A DNA stretch of 54,859 nt from Aquamicrobium lusatiense (GCF_014201615.1 NZ_JACHEU010000009.1:1-54859), one strand, 5' to 3'; positions 35,597-44,735 are shown, counted from the first letter of the stretch. Made by a program: numbers and translations. Notes: generated by a model not told the origin, from the letters alone.

Positions 35597-36460
35597 ATGC
35601 TGATGTCTCAGATGGTGCAGGTTGCAACCGGAAGGTTTTGTGCATTGCGTTCTGATTTCATATCCGCGGATCTGACATCAGCATCGACCATACGGGATGC
35701 TGGAAATCTTCTGCAGGGAGCGGACGATCCGGTCATTGGCCGTCTTTCGTGGCACGAGCGCGGCATCAGCGGACGCACGCACAGCCACCCTCGCGCGCAA
35801 CTGGTGCAGGCGCTTGCAGCTCCTGCCGAAATACGTTGTGCTGGTCGGGTGTGGGCCATTGGCCCCGGGGAGGCAGTCTGGTTGCCTGGTGGACTTGAAC
35901 ATAGTGTTTCGGCCCGACAGGCACAGTTGTTTCATTCGGTCTATATAAGGCCGGATCTCGCACGCGGACTGCCGGATTACAGTGCGGTCGTGTCAGTTGA
36001 CCATTTCGTAAGCGGATTGATCGAGCGTCTTACACAAACTCCTCACCTTGCACGTGATGCAGAGCTTTATGCCCACCTTGCCCCGTTACTTCTGCATGAA
36101 CTGGTACGCCTGCTTCAGGGTGACCCGGATCTTCCACTACCTTTGGATCTGCGCGCACGGCGCATTTGTCAGAGCTTGCTCGCCAATCCCGGCGACCGAC
36201 GCACCCTTGCCGACTGGGCCATTCAGACGGGAGCCAGCCGCCGACTGCTTGAGCGGCTGTTCCGGGCGGAAACAGGCATCGGATTTATCGAGTGGCGACA
36301 GGCGTGCAGGGTGCGGGCCGCTACGCCTTTGCTTGTAGCTGGCCAACCTGTGCAGCAGGTGGCGTGGAAAATGGGCTATGACAGCCCGAGCGCGTTCACG
36401 GCCATGTATCGTCGGGCAACCGGCATCACTCCGGCTTCAGTGAAGCATAGGAGAAGCTGA
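35597..36460 (+). CDS. AraC-family transcriptional regulator with cupin sensing domain
   Basis: 287 residues from ATG 35597 (other Met codons at 35603 and 35612). The N-terminal half looks like a cupin: HSHPRAQLVQALAAPAEI and WLPGGLEHSVSA supply possible ligand-binding residues. The C-terminal third has the two AraC helix-turn-helix units: RTLADWAIQTGASRRLLERL and PVQQVAWKMGYDSPSAFTAM, with the closing FxxMYRRATGITPA. It is divergent from the GGT operon (about 220 bp between starts) and convergent with the reductase fusion, so the GGT operon is the likeliest target. Confidence 0.92.
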   Translation: MLMSQMVQVATGRFCALRSDFISADLTSASTIRDAGNLLQGADDPVIGRLSWHERGISGRTHSHPRAQLVQALAAPAEIRCAGRVWAIGPGEAVWLPGGLEHSVSARQAQLFHSVYIRPDLARGLPDYSAVVSVDHFVSGLIERLTQTPHLARDAELYAHLAPLLLHELVRLLQGDPDLPLPLDLRARRICQSLLANPGDRRTLADWAIQTGASRRLLERLFRAETGIGFIEWRQACRVRAATPLLVAGQPVQQVAWKMGYDSPSAFTAMYRRATGITPASVKHRRS

Positions 36461-36497
36461 TGCGAACAAAAACCAACCGGAGAGCCCACTGTGTATT

Positions 36498-38474
36498 TCA
36501 GCAGTCGATGACCAGCTTGCCGCGTGGAATGGCCTGACAAAGCAGCACCTGCCCCTGGGCAAGCACGGGCATGTCGCCCATTGGATAATCCACCGCTCCT
36601 TCGATCACGCGCTGCAGACAGGACTGACAATCGCCAACCCGACAGGAATAAGAAACCTTCACTTTCTGGGCCAGTGCCAGATCAAGCAGCGATTGGTCGG
36701 CGGGGGTCCATTTCACTGATTTGCCGGAACGGGCGAATGTAACTTCGCATCCCTCAGCTGCGCTATATCCCGAAAGATCAAAACCTGCTCCTGCGGAGGT
36801 CTCGAACTTTTCCCATCGCAGTGCATCAGGAACCGCACCCAGCCCGACAAGTTGTTCGCACAATTCATGCATGAAGGTATCTGGCCCGCAGATATAGAAA
36901 TCCGTTTCTGCTACCGGCACCAGCGTCGCAAGTAACTGACCATCGATCCGTCCGTGATGATCACAGATATCTCCTTCATTTGCCTGCGAATAAGCCGTAA
37001 AAAGCCTGATGGATCTCTGGCCGGCAAGTGCCGCCAAAGCGCATACTTCTTCACGGAAAAGATGGTGTTTTGCATCGCGCGCAGCATGAAGAAACCAGAT
37101 TTCGCGCTCGCTTTCCTCACCAGCCAGTCGCTCCAGCATGGGCAGAAGAGGCGTAATACCAACACCGGCGCTGATGAGCGCCACGCGCCGGCCGGGTACA
37201 CTTTCGAATGTGAAGCGCCCGGCTGGTATACCCAACAGGACTTCGGTTCCCTCTTGGACGGTATCGTGCAGCAACTGCGATACACCGCCACCGGCAATAC
37301 GCCTTACGCTGATACGCAGGCTGTTGTCATCCGGTCTTCCCGACACAGAATAGCAACGTTGTCTTGGCACCGGCTCCGGGTCATGTGGCAGAGAGACGGT
37401 AACATATTGACCCGGCTGAAATGGACCGACCGGAGCGCGGTCCACCGGGCGCAGGACGAAAGACACCACATCCGGATTTTCCTGGCGGCGCTCAGCACAG
37501 AAGAAACGCCGCCTTCCCACCCAGAAAACCCGCCGGTCATCTTGCCAGATGCGTGAGCGGTTCAAAGCGGCCGGACAATGGAAAAACACTTCCTCGGGAA
37601 AAATCCTTACGGCATGGGCGGACAGATCTTCTTCATTCTCGACATTTCCGTTGACGCGTAAAATCTCGCTGCGTCCAGCAGCAATGGAAAGCAGCGCACT
37701 CTTTCCGTCGGAAACGGTTTCCGTTTCGGGCGGGAGATGCAGGCGATAGGCCTGACGATTATGGAATGGCAAAACTTCAAGTGGCGCCTCACCGGTCAGG
37801 TCAATACGCATGCGCCCTTGTGCATCTTCGTGCGCAAAAACGATGAAGCGGGCCTCGCCCATGAATTCGAGCGCGCCGGGGCCGGCAATTTCACCAACCT
37901 TGGTCTGTACCCCTTCGCTGGACATGCCATAGATGTCGCGAATACCGTGTTCGGCAAGCAGGAGTTCTTCGTCCGGATTTCTGGGGACCGGCCTGAAACC
38001 GGCCCGCGCCTGTGCTGCCTTGTCGCTGCGTACAATAGCGCTCAGATCAAGCGGGGCTTGCCGCCTGCGTCTTTCCGGCCACAAGCCACCATTTTCAAAG
38101 GCTGAGGATGTTACAAATTCACAATGTTCCGGAGTCAGCACCAGCACGCTGATCGGCAGGCTTTCATCTGAAGGAAAGGCTGCAAGATGCTCTTCCTCGA
38201 AGGAAACACGGCCTTTGCCGTGAATGCGCAAAAACCGCTCTGTTCCACGATTGACGATTATCAGCGCTATTTCAGGGTTGCTCAGTAAATTGCTGATCGT
38301 GTCGAGCCTCCTGTTTCCCCTGTAGTCGGGCAGAAGCAATTCTCCGCCTTCGGTGACGCTGAGGACGCTGGGCTGACCGCCGCGCGGCGACACGTCCAGT
38401 GCTCCCTGTTCATTGCGTGATGCAATGAACAGAAGCGTCGAAGCCGCAATGAAATCTTTGATCTCGCTGTCCAT
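36498..38474 (-). CDS. Fusion: two PNPOx-like flavin barrels + FAD/NAD reductase + 2Fe-2S ferredoxin
   Basis: 658 residues from ATG 38474. The long frame above it shows no homology. The first PNPOx-type split-barrel part spans about residues 5-135 (VSPRGGQPSVLS, LLPDYRGNRRLDTISNLL). A second one spans about 165-310 (LRVNGNVENEEDL, VFFHCPAALNRSRIW). A ferredoxin-NADP reductase-like module follows: FAD motif RQRCYSVS at 371-378, nucleotide motif ISAGVGITP at 434-442, ICGPDTFM near 530. A plant-type 2Fe-2S domain ends the chain, with Cys611, Cys616, Cys619 and Cys646. This layout supplies electrons from NAD(P)H to a monooxygenase or demethylase, but no oxygenase lies nearby. It is 131 bp downstream of the cupin gene on the same strand. 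Confidence 0.9.
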   Translation of the reverse strand: MDSEIKDFIAASTLLFIASRNEQGALDVSPRGGQPSVLSVTEGGELLLPDYRGNRRLDTISNLLSNPEIALIIVNRGTERFLRIHGKGRVSFEEEHLAAFPSDESLPISVLVLTPEHCEFVTSSAFENGGLWPERRRRQAPLDLSAIVRSDKAAQARAGFRPVPRNPDEELLLAEHGIRDIYGMSSEGVQTKVGEIAGPGALEFMGEARFIVFAHEDAQGRMRIDLTGEAPLEVLPFHNRQAYRLHLPPETETVSDGKSALLSIAAGRSEILRVNGNVENEEDLSAHAVRIFPEEVFFHCPAALNRSRIWQDDRRVFWVGRRRFFCAERRQENPDVVSFVLRPVDRAPVGPFQPGQYVTVSLPHDPEPVPRQRCYSVSGRPDDNSLRISVRRIAGGGVSQLLHDTVQEGTEVLLGIPAGRFTFESVPGRRVALISAGVGITPLLPMLERLAGEESEREIWFLHAARDAKHHLFREEVCALAALAGQRSIRLFTAYSQANEGDICDHHGRIDGQLLATLVPVAETDFYICGPDTFMHELCEQLVGLGAVPDALRWEKFETSAGAGFDLSGYSAAEGCEVTFARSGKSVKWTPADQSLLDLALAQKVKVSYSCRVGDCQSCLQRVIEGAVDYPMGDMPVLAQGQVLLCQAIPRGKLVIDC

Positions 38475-38605
38475 GCTAACCCAACCGTCATCGTGATCTG
38501 CTGTCGCAGCATAGCCGGGATAAGGCCGCTTCCGCGTGGAACATGCCGTGCAAATGCGGCGGGAACTATAGCGAATGCGGCCAGAAGGACGGGAGCAATC
38601 CCTGC

Positions 38606-39205
38606 TCAGCTTACGTCGAGTACCCACAAGGCAACCAGAGGCTGCGCGTCTTTTGCTGCCATTGCATGCAATATTCCCGGAGGATTGTAAAAGCTGCCGC
38701 CTGTGCCCGGCGAAAACCAGTTTCCGGTTCCTTGCATAAACCGCCCCGGAGTCAAAACGAGATAAATTTCCGGCGGTGCGTGATTGTGGTCAGGGTAGCG
38801 TACGCCCGGGGCCAGAAGGGAAATGCCGATCCATAAATCGCGGCGATTTTCGATCCCGCCCGGACCGATGATCATCGCGTTGGCATGTCCGCCATGGAAA
38901 AGATCGTTGGCGCCGGGCGCTGGTCCGGGGCGCTCTGACCAGCGCAACTCAGGCGCAAGCTCGATCAGGCTGTGAGCCAGCCCTGTCAATGCCTGTCCTG
39001 GCTGGTTCAGTTGCAGCAGGACAGGAGCGAGCTGCTCACAAACAGGCAGTTTTTCAGGGCCGCTTTCTCTGGGCGGCGCGCAGCTTTCAAGCTTTGTAAA
39101 GACCCGTTCCAACATGGAGCGGGGCTCACCAGCCTTTACCTGTGCCAACCCGGACTTCAGGGCGTCCAGAAATCTGGCCAACTCCGGTGGGCGTTCTGCG
39201 GGCAT
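38606..39205 (-). CDS. DMSP-lyase-family cupin (DddQ-like)
   Basis: 199 residues from ATG 39205, seven bases after AAAAGGAG; an in-frame ATG at 39229 has no such site. Length and motifs match the dimethylsulfoniopropionate lyase family: the first cupin motif YPDHNHAPPEIYLVLTPG gives metal ligands His140, His142 and Glu146 with Tyr148. The second motif, GSFYNPPGILHAM, gives His180. DddQ-type enzymes cleave DMSP to dimethyl sulfide and acrylate, but many relatives are untested and may act on other onium or acid substrates. The next gene downstream is a reductase fusion; divergent on the other side is an FAD amine oxidase. Function beyond a metal-binding cupin lyase is not established. Confidence 0.85.
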   Translation of the reverse strand: MPAERPPELARFLDALKSGLAQVKAGEPRSMLERVFTKLESCAPPRESGPEKLPVCEQLAPVLLQLNQPGQALTGLAHSLIELAPELRWSERPGPAPGANDLFHGGHANAMIIGPGGIENRRDLWIGISLLAPGVRYPDHNHAPPEIYLVLTPGRFMQGTGNWFSPGTGGSFYNPPGILHAMAAKDAQPLVALWVLDVS

Positions 39206-39384
39206 TATCTCGCTCCTTTTTGCAGGCATGGTTCGCAGGAATCATGACTGAACGCAGCGAGGCGACCTATCTTGCGGTGCTGCAATATTTGATAAGTTTC
39301 TCCTATTGAAGTCGCCGCTTTGTGACATTGGCGAGTTCTCTTGAGGTCACTAGTTTCCCTGCGCCAACTGGTGAGGAGAAGCCC

Positions 39385-40680
39385 ATGACCAGCGCCCCTG
39401 CCTATAATTCCGGTTCGGGATGGAATGCTCTTTTACCACCACGCATTGCCCGGACTGAAGCGCCGGCTGAGCGGGGCTTCCCTGCGATCGTGATTGGGGC
39501 TGGCTTTACAGGTCTTGCGACCGCTCGTCGTCTGGCAGAATTGCGGCCCAACGATCAGGTTGTGCTTATCGATGCTTCTGTCATGGGCGAAGGCGCGTCT
39601 GGTCGTAACTCCGGCTATTTGCTGATCAATCCGGGTGAACCAAGCGCCAATGCCGCAAATTTTGCAGATGATTGGGCAAATCGCCAGTTTAGCCTGGCAC
39701 GAGCCGGGTTCGAGATCCTGCAAAAACAGGTCAGACGATATAATATTGGCTGTGACTGGAATGATGCGCCGGTTGCCGTGACCGCCGCGGCCACACCAAA
39801 TGTGGAAAAATCCGCCCGTAAAACCCGGGAGCAATATGTAAAATGGGGGCTTGCCCCTGATGAATATGACCAGTCAGCTCTCCATCGGCTGACCGGTACG
39901 GACTATTATCGCTATGGTTTGGATTCATTGACCCGTGCATTGGTACAACCAGCTGCATTGCATCGTGGTCTTGCCGATGTCTTGCCGGATAATGTGCGGC
40001 TTCTTGAAGAAACAACGGTCTTTGAGATTGGAGAAAAGGCACCGTTTTCCATTCGCACCAGCCGTGGGGATTTCAGTACAGGACGGGTTTTTCTTACCAA
40101 TAATCTGCATGCCCGCGCCCTTGGTTTTGGGGGCAGCAGAATGGTGGGAATATATACTTATGGAGCCTTTACACCGGAACTCGACGATCATGATCTGATG
40201 GGACTTGGCACGGAGGCCGACTGGGGAATTCTGCCGGCGCATCGTATGGGCACGACCCTGCGAAAGGTGGGTCGTCGTCTTCTTATCCGCAGCGGCGATT
40301 CCTATGAGCATGAAAATGATCCTGAAGCGGTAAGGCAGATGCTTCATACGCTTTACCGCAACCGCTTCCCGCATTTGCGCAATGATGAACTGGAATTTGT
40401 CTGGGGCGGGCTTACCGCCGTCTCCCATAATGGCGGCTTCATCTTTGGAGAGATGCGTCCCGGTGTTTTCGTTTCGGCGGGTTGTGGAGGGGCGGGCGTT
40501 GTCCGCGGTTCCATTCATGGCGAGCTTCTGGCTGAGCTTGCCTGCGGTGAGCACTCAAAACTCCTTGAAAACCGCTTGAGAATGAAGGGGCCGAACTGGC
40601 TGCCCCCTGAACCGCTACGCGGCTTTGGCGCAAAAATTCAGATTCGGTTCGAACAATGGCAGGCCGGACGGGAGCGCTGA
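39385..40680 (+). CDS. FAD-dependent amine/amino-acid oxidoreductase (DAO family), paralogue
   Basis: 431 residues from ATG 39385 after GAGGAG; the frame is open to 39322. The FAD motif GAGFTGLATARRLAE begins at residue 38, and MGEGASGRNSGYL (about 65-77) is the same flavin-contact block as in the protein at 10794-12095. Shared features run the whole length: the N-terminal SGWNALLPPRI, FTPELDDHDLMGLGTEADWG against the corresponding stretch there, and the C-terminal VSAGCGGAGVVRGSIHGELL. It shares a 179-bp divergent promoter region with the DMSP-lyase-like gene, so the two are probably co-regulated. Confidence 0.9.
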   Translation: MTSAPAYNSGSGWNALLPPRIARTEAPAERGFPAIVIGAGFTGLATARRLAELRPNDQVVLIDASVMGEGASGRNSGYLLINPGEPSANAANFADDWANRQFSLARAGFEILQKQVRRYNIGCDWNDAPVAVTAAATPNVEKSARKTREQYVKWGLAPDEYDQSALHRLTGTDYYRYGLDSLTRALVQPAALHRGLADVLPDNVRLLEETTVFEIGEKAPFSIRTSRGDFSTGRVFLTNNLHARALGFGGSRMVGIYTYGAFTPELDDHDLMGLGTEADWGILPAHRMGTTLRKVGRRLLIRSGDSYEHENDPEAVRQMLHTLYRNRFPHLRNDELEFVWGGLTAVSHNGGFIFGEMRPGVFVSAGCGGAGVVRGSIHGELLAELACGEHSKLLENRLRMKGPNWLPPEPLRGFGAKIQIRFEQWQAGRER

Positions 40681-41316
40681 TCTGACAATGACATCTGAGA
40701 GCAAATCCCCGAGACCGTCATTCCAGCAGGGGACCAACGCATGCCCCCTTCTTGTTTATGCGGGTATTCCCGTGCGGTACGCGTCTGATCGGGCGCTTCG
40801 TTCACGGTTCCGACCAATCGGGATAGCGCCGAGTTACTGCGAGAAAATAATCCCACAGCATGTTGCTGAGGGCACCATCCGTGTTGGCGAAGATTGGCCG
40901 CTTTCAGCTTTAACCCGATAAGCGTAGTGCCGCCAACGGAAACGACCGTTACGCAAAGAAATCGGGTATGTTGGTGATCTGAACATCTAATTTTGAGATG
41001 TTACTGTTGCTATTCCCAAGGTCCGGCATCTTTTGCGTAACGACTACGTCAGAGAGGCAGCGAGAGCGTGAAGAGTACTCTCTCCCACTGGGAGCAGCGC
41101 CCTCGGCTTGGAAAAGCCAGCCAACAGTTCAAGCGATTATCCGTTTTGATCAGCAATCTCCAGTCCTACCTGTGCCAGAACACTACCGCGATTGTTGACT
41201 GCTGTCACCGATATTAGTCCGCTCAGCCGACAAGAGTTCTCCAGCCGAAAGCGCGCCAACAGCCTCGTCACGGCGCCGCAGGCGCATGGACACTTTCTTG
41301 CCTACATGCAGCGTGG
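40681..41316. other. Long intergenic region without a supported gene
   Basis: 636 bp between the oxidase and the MmyB-type regulator. Open frames are short, overlapping and unlike known proteins. Its composition is less GC-rich and less codon-like than the flanks. It contains the nested inverted repeat listed separately. It may be remains of a deleted gene or a small non-autonomous mobile element. Confidence 0.4.
40947..41042. repeat. Nested inverted repeats, 96 bp, MITE-like or structured RNA
   Basis: Outer arms CGTTACGCAAAGA (40947-40959) and TCTTTTGCGTAACG (41029-41042) are complementary apart from one extra base. Inside is a perfect 7-bp hairpin AACATCT-AATTTTG-AGATGTT (40982-41002). Such an arrangement fits a small non-autonomous element or a folded transcript. 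No flanking direct repeat is obvious. Confidence 0.5.
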
Positions 41317-42114
41317 TCAGCGTTTTTGCGCGTAGACGACGAGGCGCAGATGCTGTCCGCCATCAACGGTAAGCGATGTGTGCTCAAACTCCAGGGGCTT
41401 CCCCCCGACACGGATCACCCGGGTGCCGGTGCAAGGCGCATGGACGTCCTGACTGCGCCACCAGCTTTTGAACGCGCGCGAAACCGCCTCCAGTTCCGCC
41501 ACCAGCCTTCCGGCATCGGCATCTTCCCGTGCGGCGGCGAAATCACGGCGGAAGCTCGCCAGCATCGCCGGCGCCTGTTCTTCCCAGTCAACGATCGCAT
41601 CGCGCAGCGCGGAATCCGTAAAAAGCAGCCGTAGCATGTTTCGCTGGCCGGGTTCATGGCCATTGAACCCGAACAGCGAGTCGGCGGGATCGTTGAAAGC
41701 CAGCACGTCCCAGCGCAGGTTAATGATATAGGCGGCGTGGGGAGCAAGGTCTTCCACCAGTCGGGCGGCGAGTGCCGGCACGATACAGAACGTCTTGCCG
41801 GGTTCTGCCGGCGGACGCTCGTGGGCGAGCAGAAACAGATGCCTTCGTTCGGCGGCATCGAGTTTGAGCACGCGGGCAAGATTGTCGAGGAAATCGGCAG
41901 AAACCCCAATCTCGCGGCCTTGCTCAAGCCATGTGTACCAGGTCAGTCCGACCCCTGCGAGGGCGGCAACTTCCTCCCTCCGCAGCCCGGGTGTTCGCCG
42001 ACGCTTGCCGGATGGAAGGCCAACGTCTTCCGGTAACAGCCGCTCCCGGCGCGTGCGCAGGAAATCGGCAAGCTCTGGTCGGGTTCGCTCAAGGGTGCGC
42101 ATCGGTTCGCCCAT
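41317..42114 (-). CDS. Helix-turn-helix regulator with MmyB-like ligand domain
   Basis: 265 residues from ATG 42114; the next Met (42102) is equally possible because neither has a clear ribosome site. The N-terminal Xre-type domain starts LADFLRTRRERLLPEDVGLP and contains RTPGLRREEVAALAGVGLTW, then YTWLEQGREIGVSADFLDNL. The C-terminal part (YIINLRWDVLAFNDPADSLF, NMLRLLFTDSALRDAIVDWE) is the MmyB-like PAS-related ligand-binding domain seen in many actinobacterial and proteobacterial regulators. Divergent from the DHA2 exporter with about 85 bp between starts, hence its likely repressor. Confidence 0.93.
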   Translation of the reverse strand: MGEPMRTLERTRPELADFLRTRRERLLPEDVGLPSGKRRRTPGLRREEVAALAGVGLTWYTWLEQGREIGVSADFLDNLARVLKLDAAERRHLFLLAHERPPAEPGKTFCIVPALAARLVEDLAPHAAYIINLRWDVLAFNDPADSLFGFNGHEPGQRNMLRLLFTDSALRDAIVDWEEQAPAMLASFRRDFAAAREDADAGRLVAELEAVSRAFKSWWRSQDVHAPCTGTRVIRVGGKPLEFEHTSLTVDGGQHLRLVVYAQKR

Positions 42115-42199
42115 TACAAAAAGCAACAGCATAAGCAGTTAAATTGTAAAAGGATAATGTCCGTGGAATCGCTGGTGCGTCAACACACGAGGACGCCAG

Positions 42200-43660
42200 A
42201 TGAGTTCCGAGGCCTGCACCACCGAACGCCTTTCCCCCATTCCTCCCGAAGCTGTCCGACGGCCGCCATGGCCTGGCCTGTTCATCCTGCTGCTGGCCGG
42301 GTTCGTGACGATTTTCGATCTTTTCGTGGTCAATGTCGCGATCCCTTCCATGCAGGCGGAACTTGGAGCGAGCCTGTCGCAGATCGGGTTCATCGTGGCG
42401 GGTTACGAACTGGCCTTCGGCGTCCTGCTGGTTACAGGCGGGCGGCTTGGCGATCTCCATGGGCGGCGGAGGCTGTTCATTCTCGGCATGGCCGGGTTCA
42501 CAGTCGCATCGCTTTTTTGCGGGATTGCTCCAACCGTCGAAATCCTGATCGGCGCGCGCGTATTGCAGGGGTTGGCGGCGGCGTTGCTCTTCCCGCAGGT
42601 TTATGCCTCGATCCGGGTGAATTTTTCCGGCGAGGACAGCCGCCGCGCCTTCGGCTTTCTCGGCATGACGCTCGGGCTGGCCGCCATTGCAGGACAAATC
42701 GTCGGTGGCTTTCTGGTTGAAGCCAACATCTTCGATCTTGGATGGCGCACGATCTTCCTCATCAACGTGCCTGTCGGAATATTCGCAATCCTGATGGCGC
42801 GGTTCATACCGGAGACGCGTTCGCCTGAACGTCCGGCGCTCGACTGGCCGGGTGTGGCGTTGGTTACCCTCGGGCTGACGATGCTTCTCGTGCCGCTGGT
42901 CGAGGCTCCGACACATGGCTGGCAGCTCTGGAGTTTCCTGTCGCTTGCCGGGGCTGCACTCCTGCTCACCACCTTCTATCGCCATCAGGAACGTCGCCGC
43001 AAAGCCGGCCATCAGCCTCTCGTCGACATGGCGCTGATGCGTCAGCCGCGCTTTGCCCAGGGTGGACTGTTGGTGCTCCTGATCTATTCGACGGCCTCAT
43101 CCTTCTTTCTCTGCTTCGCGCTTCTGGTGCAGACGGGTTTTGGCCTCAGCCCCTTCGATGCAGGCAGCGCCTTCGTGCCCTGCTCCATCGCTTTCGTCAT
43201 CCTCTCGCTCAGCGCTCCGCGCCTTGTGGCACGTTTCGGCACACCTGCCATTGCTCTGGGCGCGCTGGTATATGCGGCCTCACTCGGAGTGCTGGTAGGG
43301 CAGGTGTGGATTGCCGACGCCGATCTTGTGGTGGCGCATCTTATCCCGGTGCTGATCGTCATCGGCGGGGCGCAGGCGATGATCATGACGCCTCTGCTCA
43401 ACCTCGTGCTCGGCTTCGTGGAGGAAGGTCATGCCGGAATGGCATCGGGCGTCATCTCCACCCTCCAGCAGGTCGGCGCGGCGCTCGGCGTGGCCCTCGT
43501 CGGCATCCTTTTCGGTGCAGCGCTCTGGGAGGGTGCCGAATTACAGGCCGCGCGCTACGCCTCGGCCTTCGTCTCCGGCATGAGCTACAATGTTGCGGCG
43601 GCCATCCTGGTAGCGATCCTGCTGGCACGACTGGCAGTTCATGGAAGCCGGAAAAGCTGA
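42200..43660 (+). CDS. MFS exporter, DHA2 (14-helix) family
   Basis: 486 residues from ATG 42200 after GAGGA. It has about fourteen hydrophobic segments, motif A-like GGRLGDLHGRRRLFILG after the second helix, and the early FDLFVVNVAIPSMQAELGAS helix-1 pattern of DHA2 drug/proton antiporters. It probably expels a toxic compound or a metabolite using the proton gradient. The regulator gene is directly divergent. No outer-membrane or adaptor partner (EmrA-like) is adjacent, which fits single-component export to the periplasm. Confidence 0.92.
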   Translation: MSSEACTTERLSPIPPEAVRRPPWPGLFILLLAGFVTIFDLFVVNVAIPSMQAELGASLSQIGFIVAGYELAFGVLLVTGGRLGDLHGRRRLFILGMAGFTVASLFCGIAPTVEILIGARVLQGLAAALLFPQVYASIRVNFSGEDSRRAFGFLGMTLGLAAIAGQIVGGFLVEANIFDLGWRTIFLINVPVGIFAILMARFIPETRSPERPALDWPGVALVTLGLTMLLVPLVEAPTHGWQLWSFLSLAGAALLLTTFYRHQERRRKAGHQPLVDMALMRQPRFAQGGLLVLLIYSTASSFFLCFALLVQTGFGLSPFDAGSAFVPCSIAFVILSLSAPRLVARFGTPAIALGALVYAASLGVLVGQVWIADADLVVAHLIPVLIVIGGAQAMIMTPLLNLVLGFVEEGHAGMASGVISTLQQVGAALGVALVGILFGAALWEGAELQAARYASAFVSGMSYNVAAAILVAILLARLAVHGSRKS

Positions 43661-44101
43661 GGGTGGTGTGTGTGGCCGCCTCCTTGCCGCAAGGTGCGCA
43701 GCCGCAGCCCTCGCAACGGGCTGAAGACGCTCTCTTCGCAGCGACTCCTTTTCTGGAAGAGTATCGCGTCATGTCAGCCCGTCCTGTTCCGCCATCGTCG
43801 GTGGCATCTGTTGAACAGGGCATCTCAACCTCAGCAGATGGAAGTCTCTAACCAGCCGCTTGTCTGCAAATACCAAAATCCGACCGTCGCGATGGAGAGG
43901 CTGCATGGACTGCCCCGCCAAAGGCCGGAATCCGCTCAAGCCCGCATCCATGGACCGGATCTGTCCTGACGTTGAGATTCATACGGATTGTGGTCCCTTC
44001 CTAAACATGATTAAGAAACACAACTTTTATCATCCGATCCGCTTCTGAAAGCGGGGAACCAGTCGGTGTCTCATGCCTGGCCTTTTGAAAGAAGCAGACG
44101 A
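43661..44101. other. Intergenic region upstream of second FecI gene
   Basis: 441 bp with only short unsupported open frames. It should contain the end of the exporter transcript and the promoter of the sigma factor gene at 44102. A short hairpin CCGCTT-CTGA-AAGCGG stands about 50 bp before the sigma start. No classical iron box was recognised by eye. Confidence 0.4.
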
Positions 44102-44602
44102 ATGACCGGCTGGAGCCAGCGTCTGGCGCGTCTTTTCGAGCAACATAGGCAAAAGCTGGAATCTCTGGTGACGCGATCCACTGGCGATCGGGAAGTGGCG
44201 TCCGATATCGTGCAGGATGTATTCTCGCGGGTGCTGAACGGCGATCAGGAAAGAACTCACGAAGAAAGCGTCAGGATCCTGTATGTGTCGGCCCGAAATG
44301 CGACGATCGACCATGTGAGGACGCAGAAGCGCCGACGGGAACTCCTTCGACGCATAATGCCGGAGCAACTTGCCTGCGATGTTCCGACACCGGATTCGAT
44401 AGTTGCGGGCCGTCAGGCGCTTCTGGAACTTGATCAAAAGCTCATGGAGCTGGGACGCATGACACGGGATATTTTCCTGTTGCGCCGGGTTCACGGCATG
44501 TCGAATGCCGACATCGGCAAACGATACGGCATTTCCGTGAGCTCGGTCGAAAAGCATGTTGCCCGCGCCATGCGCCATTGTCAGAAGGCGCTGTCCGACT
44601 GA
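44102..44602 (+). CDS. fecI: ECF sigma factor, FecI-like
   Basis: 166 residues from ATG 44102; a GTG at 44066 would add 12 residues. Region 2: EVASDIVQDVFSRVLNG, RILYVSARNATIDHVRTQKR. Region 4: LMELGRMTRDIFLLRRVHGM and helix-turn-helix NADIGKRYGISVSSVEKHVA. Order sigma, anti-sigma, receptor, all plus strand, is the classical FecI-FecR-FecA layout. It probably turns on the receptor at 45775 when that receptor is loaded with haem or a chelate. Confidence 0.92.
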   Translation: MTGWSQRLARLFEQHRQKLESLVTRSTGDREVASDIVQDVFSRVLNGDQERTHEESVRILYVSARNATIDHVRTQKRRRELLRRIMPEQLACDVPTPDSIVAGRQALLELDQKLMELGRMTRDIFLLRRVHGMSNADIGKRYGISVSSVEKHVARAMRHCQKALSD

Positions 44603-44735
44603 CCTGGCTGAGGCGAATGGTTTTTCATCTGTGAGGATTTTTTCCTCGGACGTTATCAGATTAAAAGGCTCGTTTATCCATTGGCCAGCTGGGATAAGCC
44701 GGGGGACGATAAGAGAGGTCGAGCCAGGGGGATGG

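Noticed and set aside
38606..39205. Naming the cupin gene dddQ and asserting DMSP lyase activity
   Set aside because: The metal site and length fit the family, but many members are untested and no acrylate-processing genes are adjacent.
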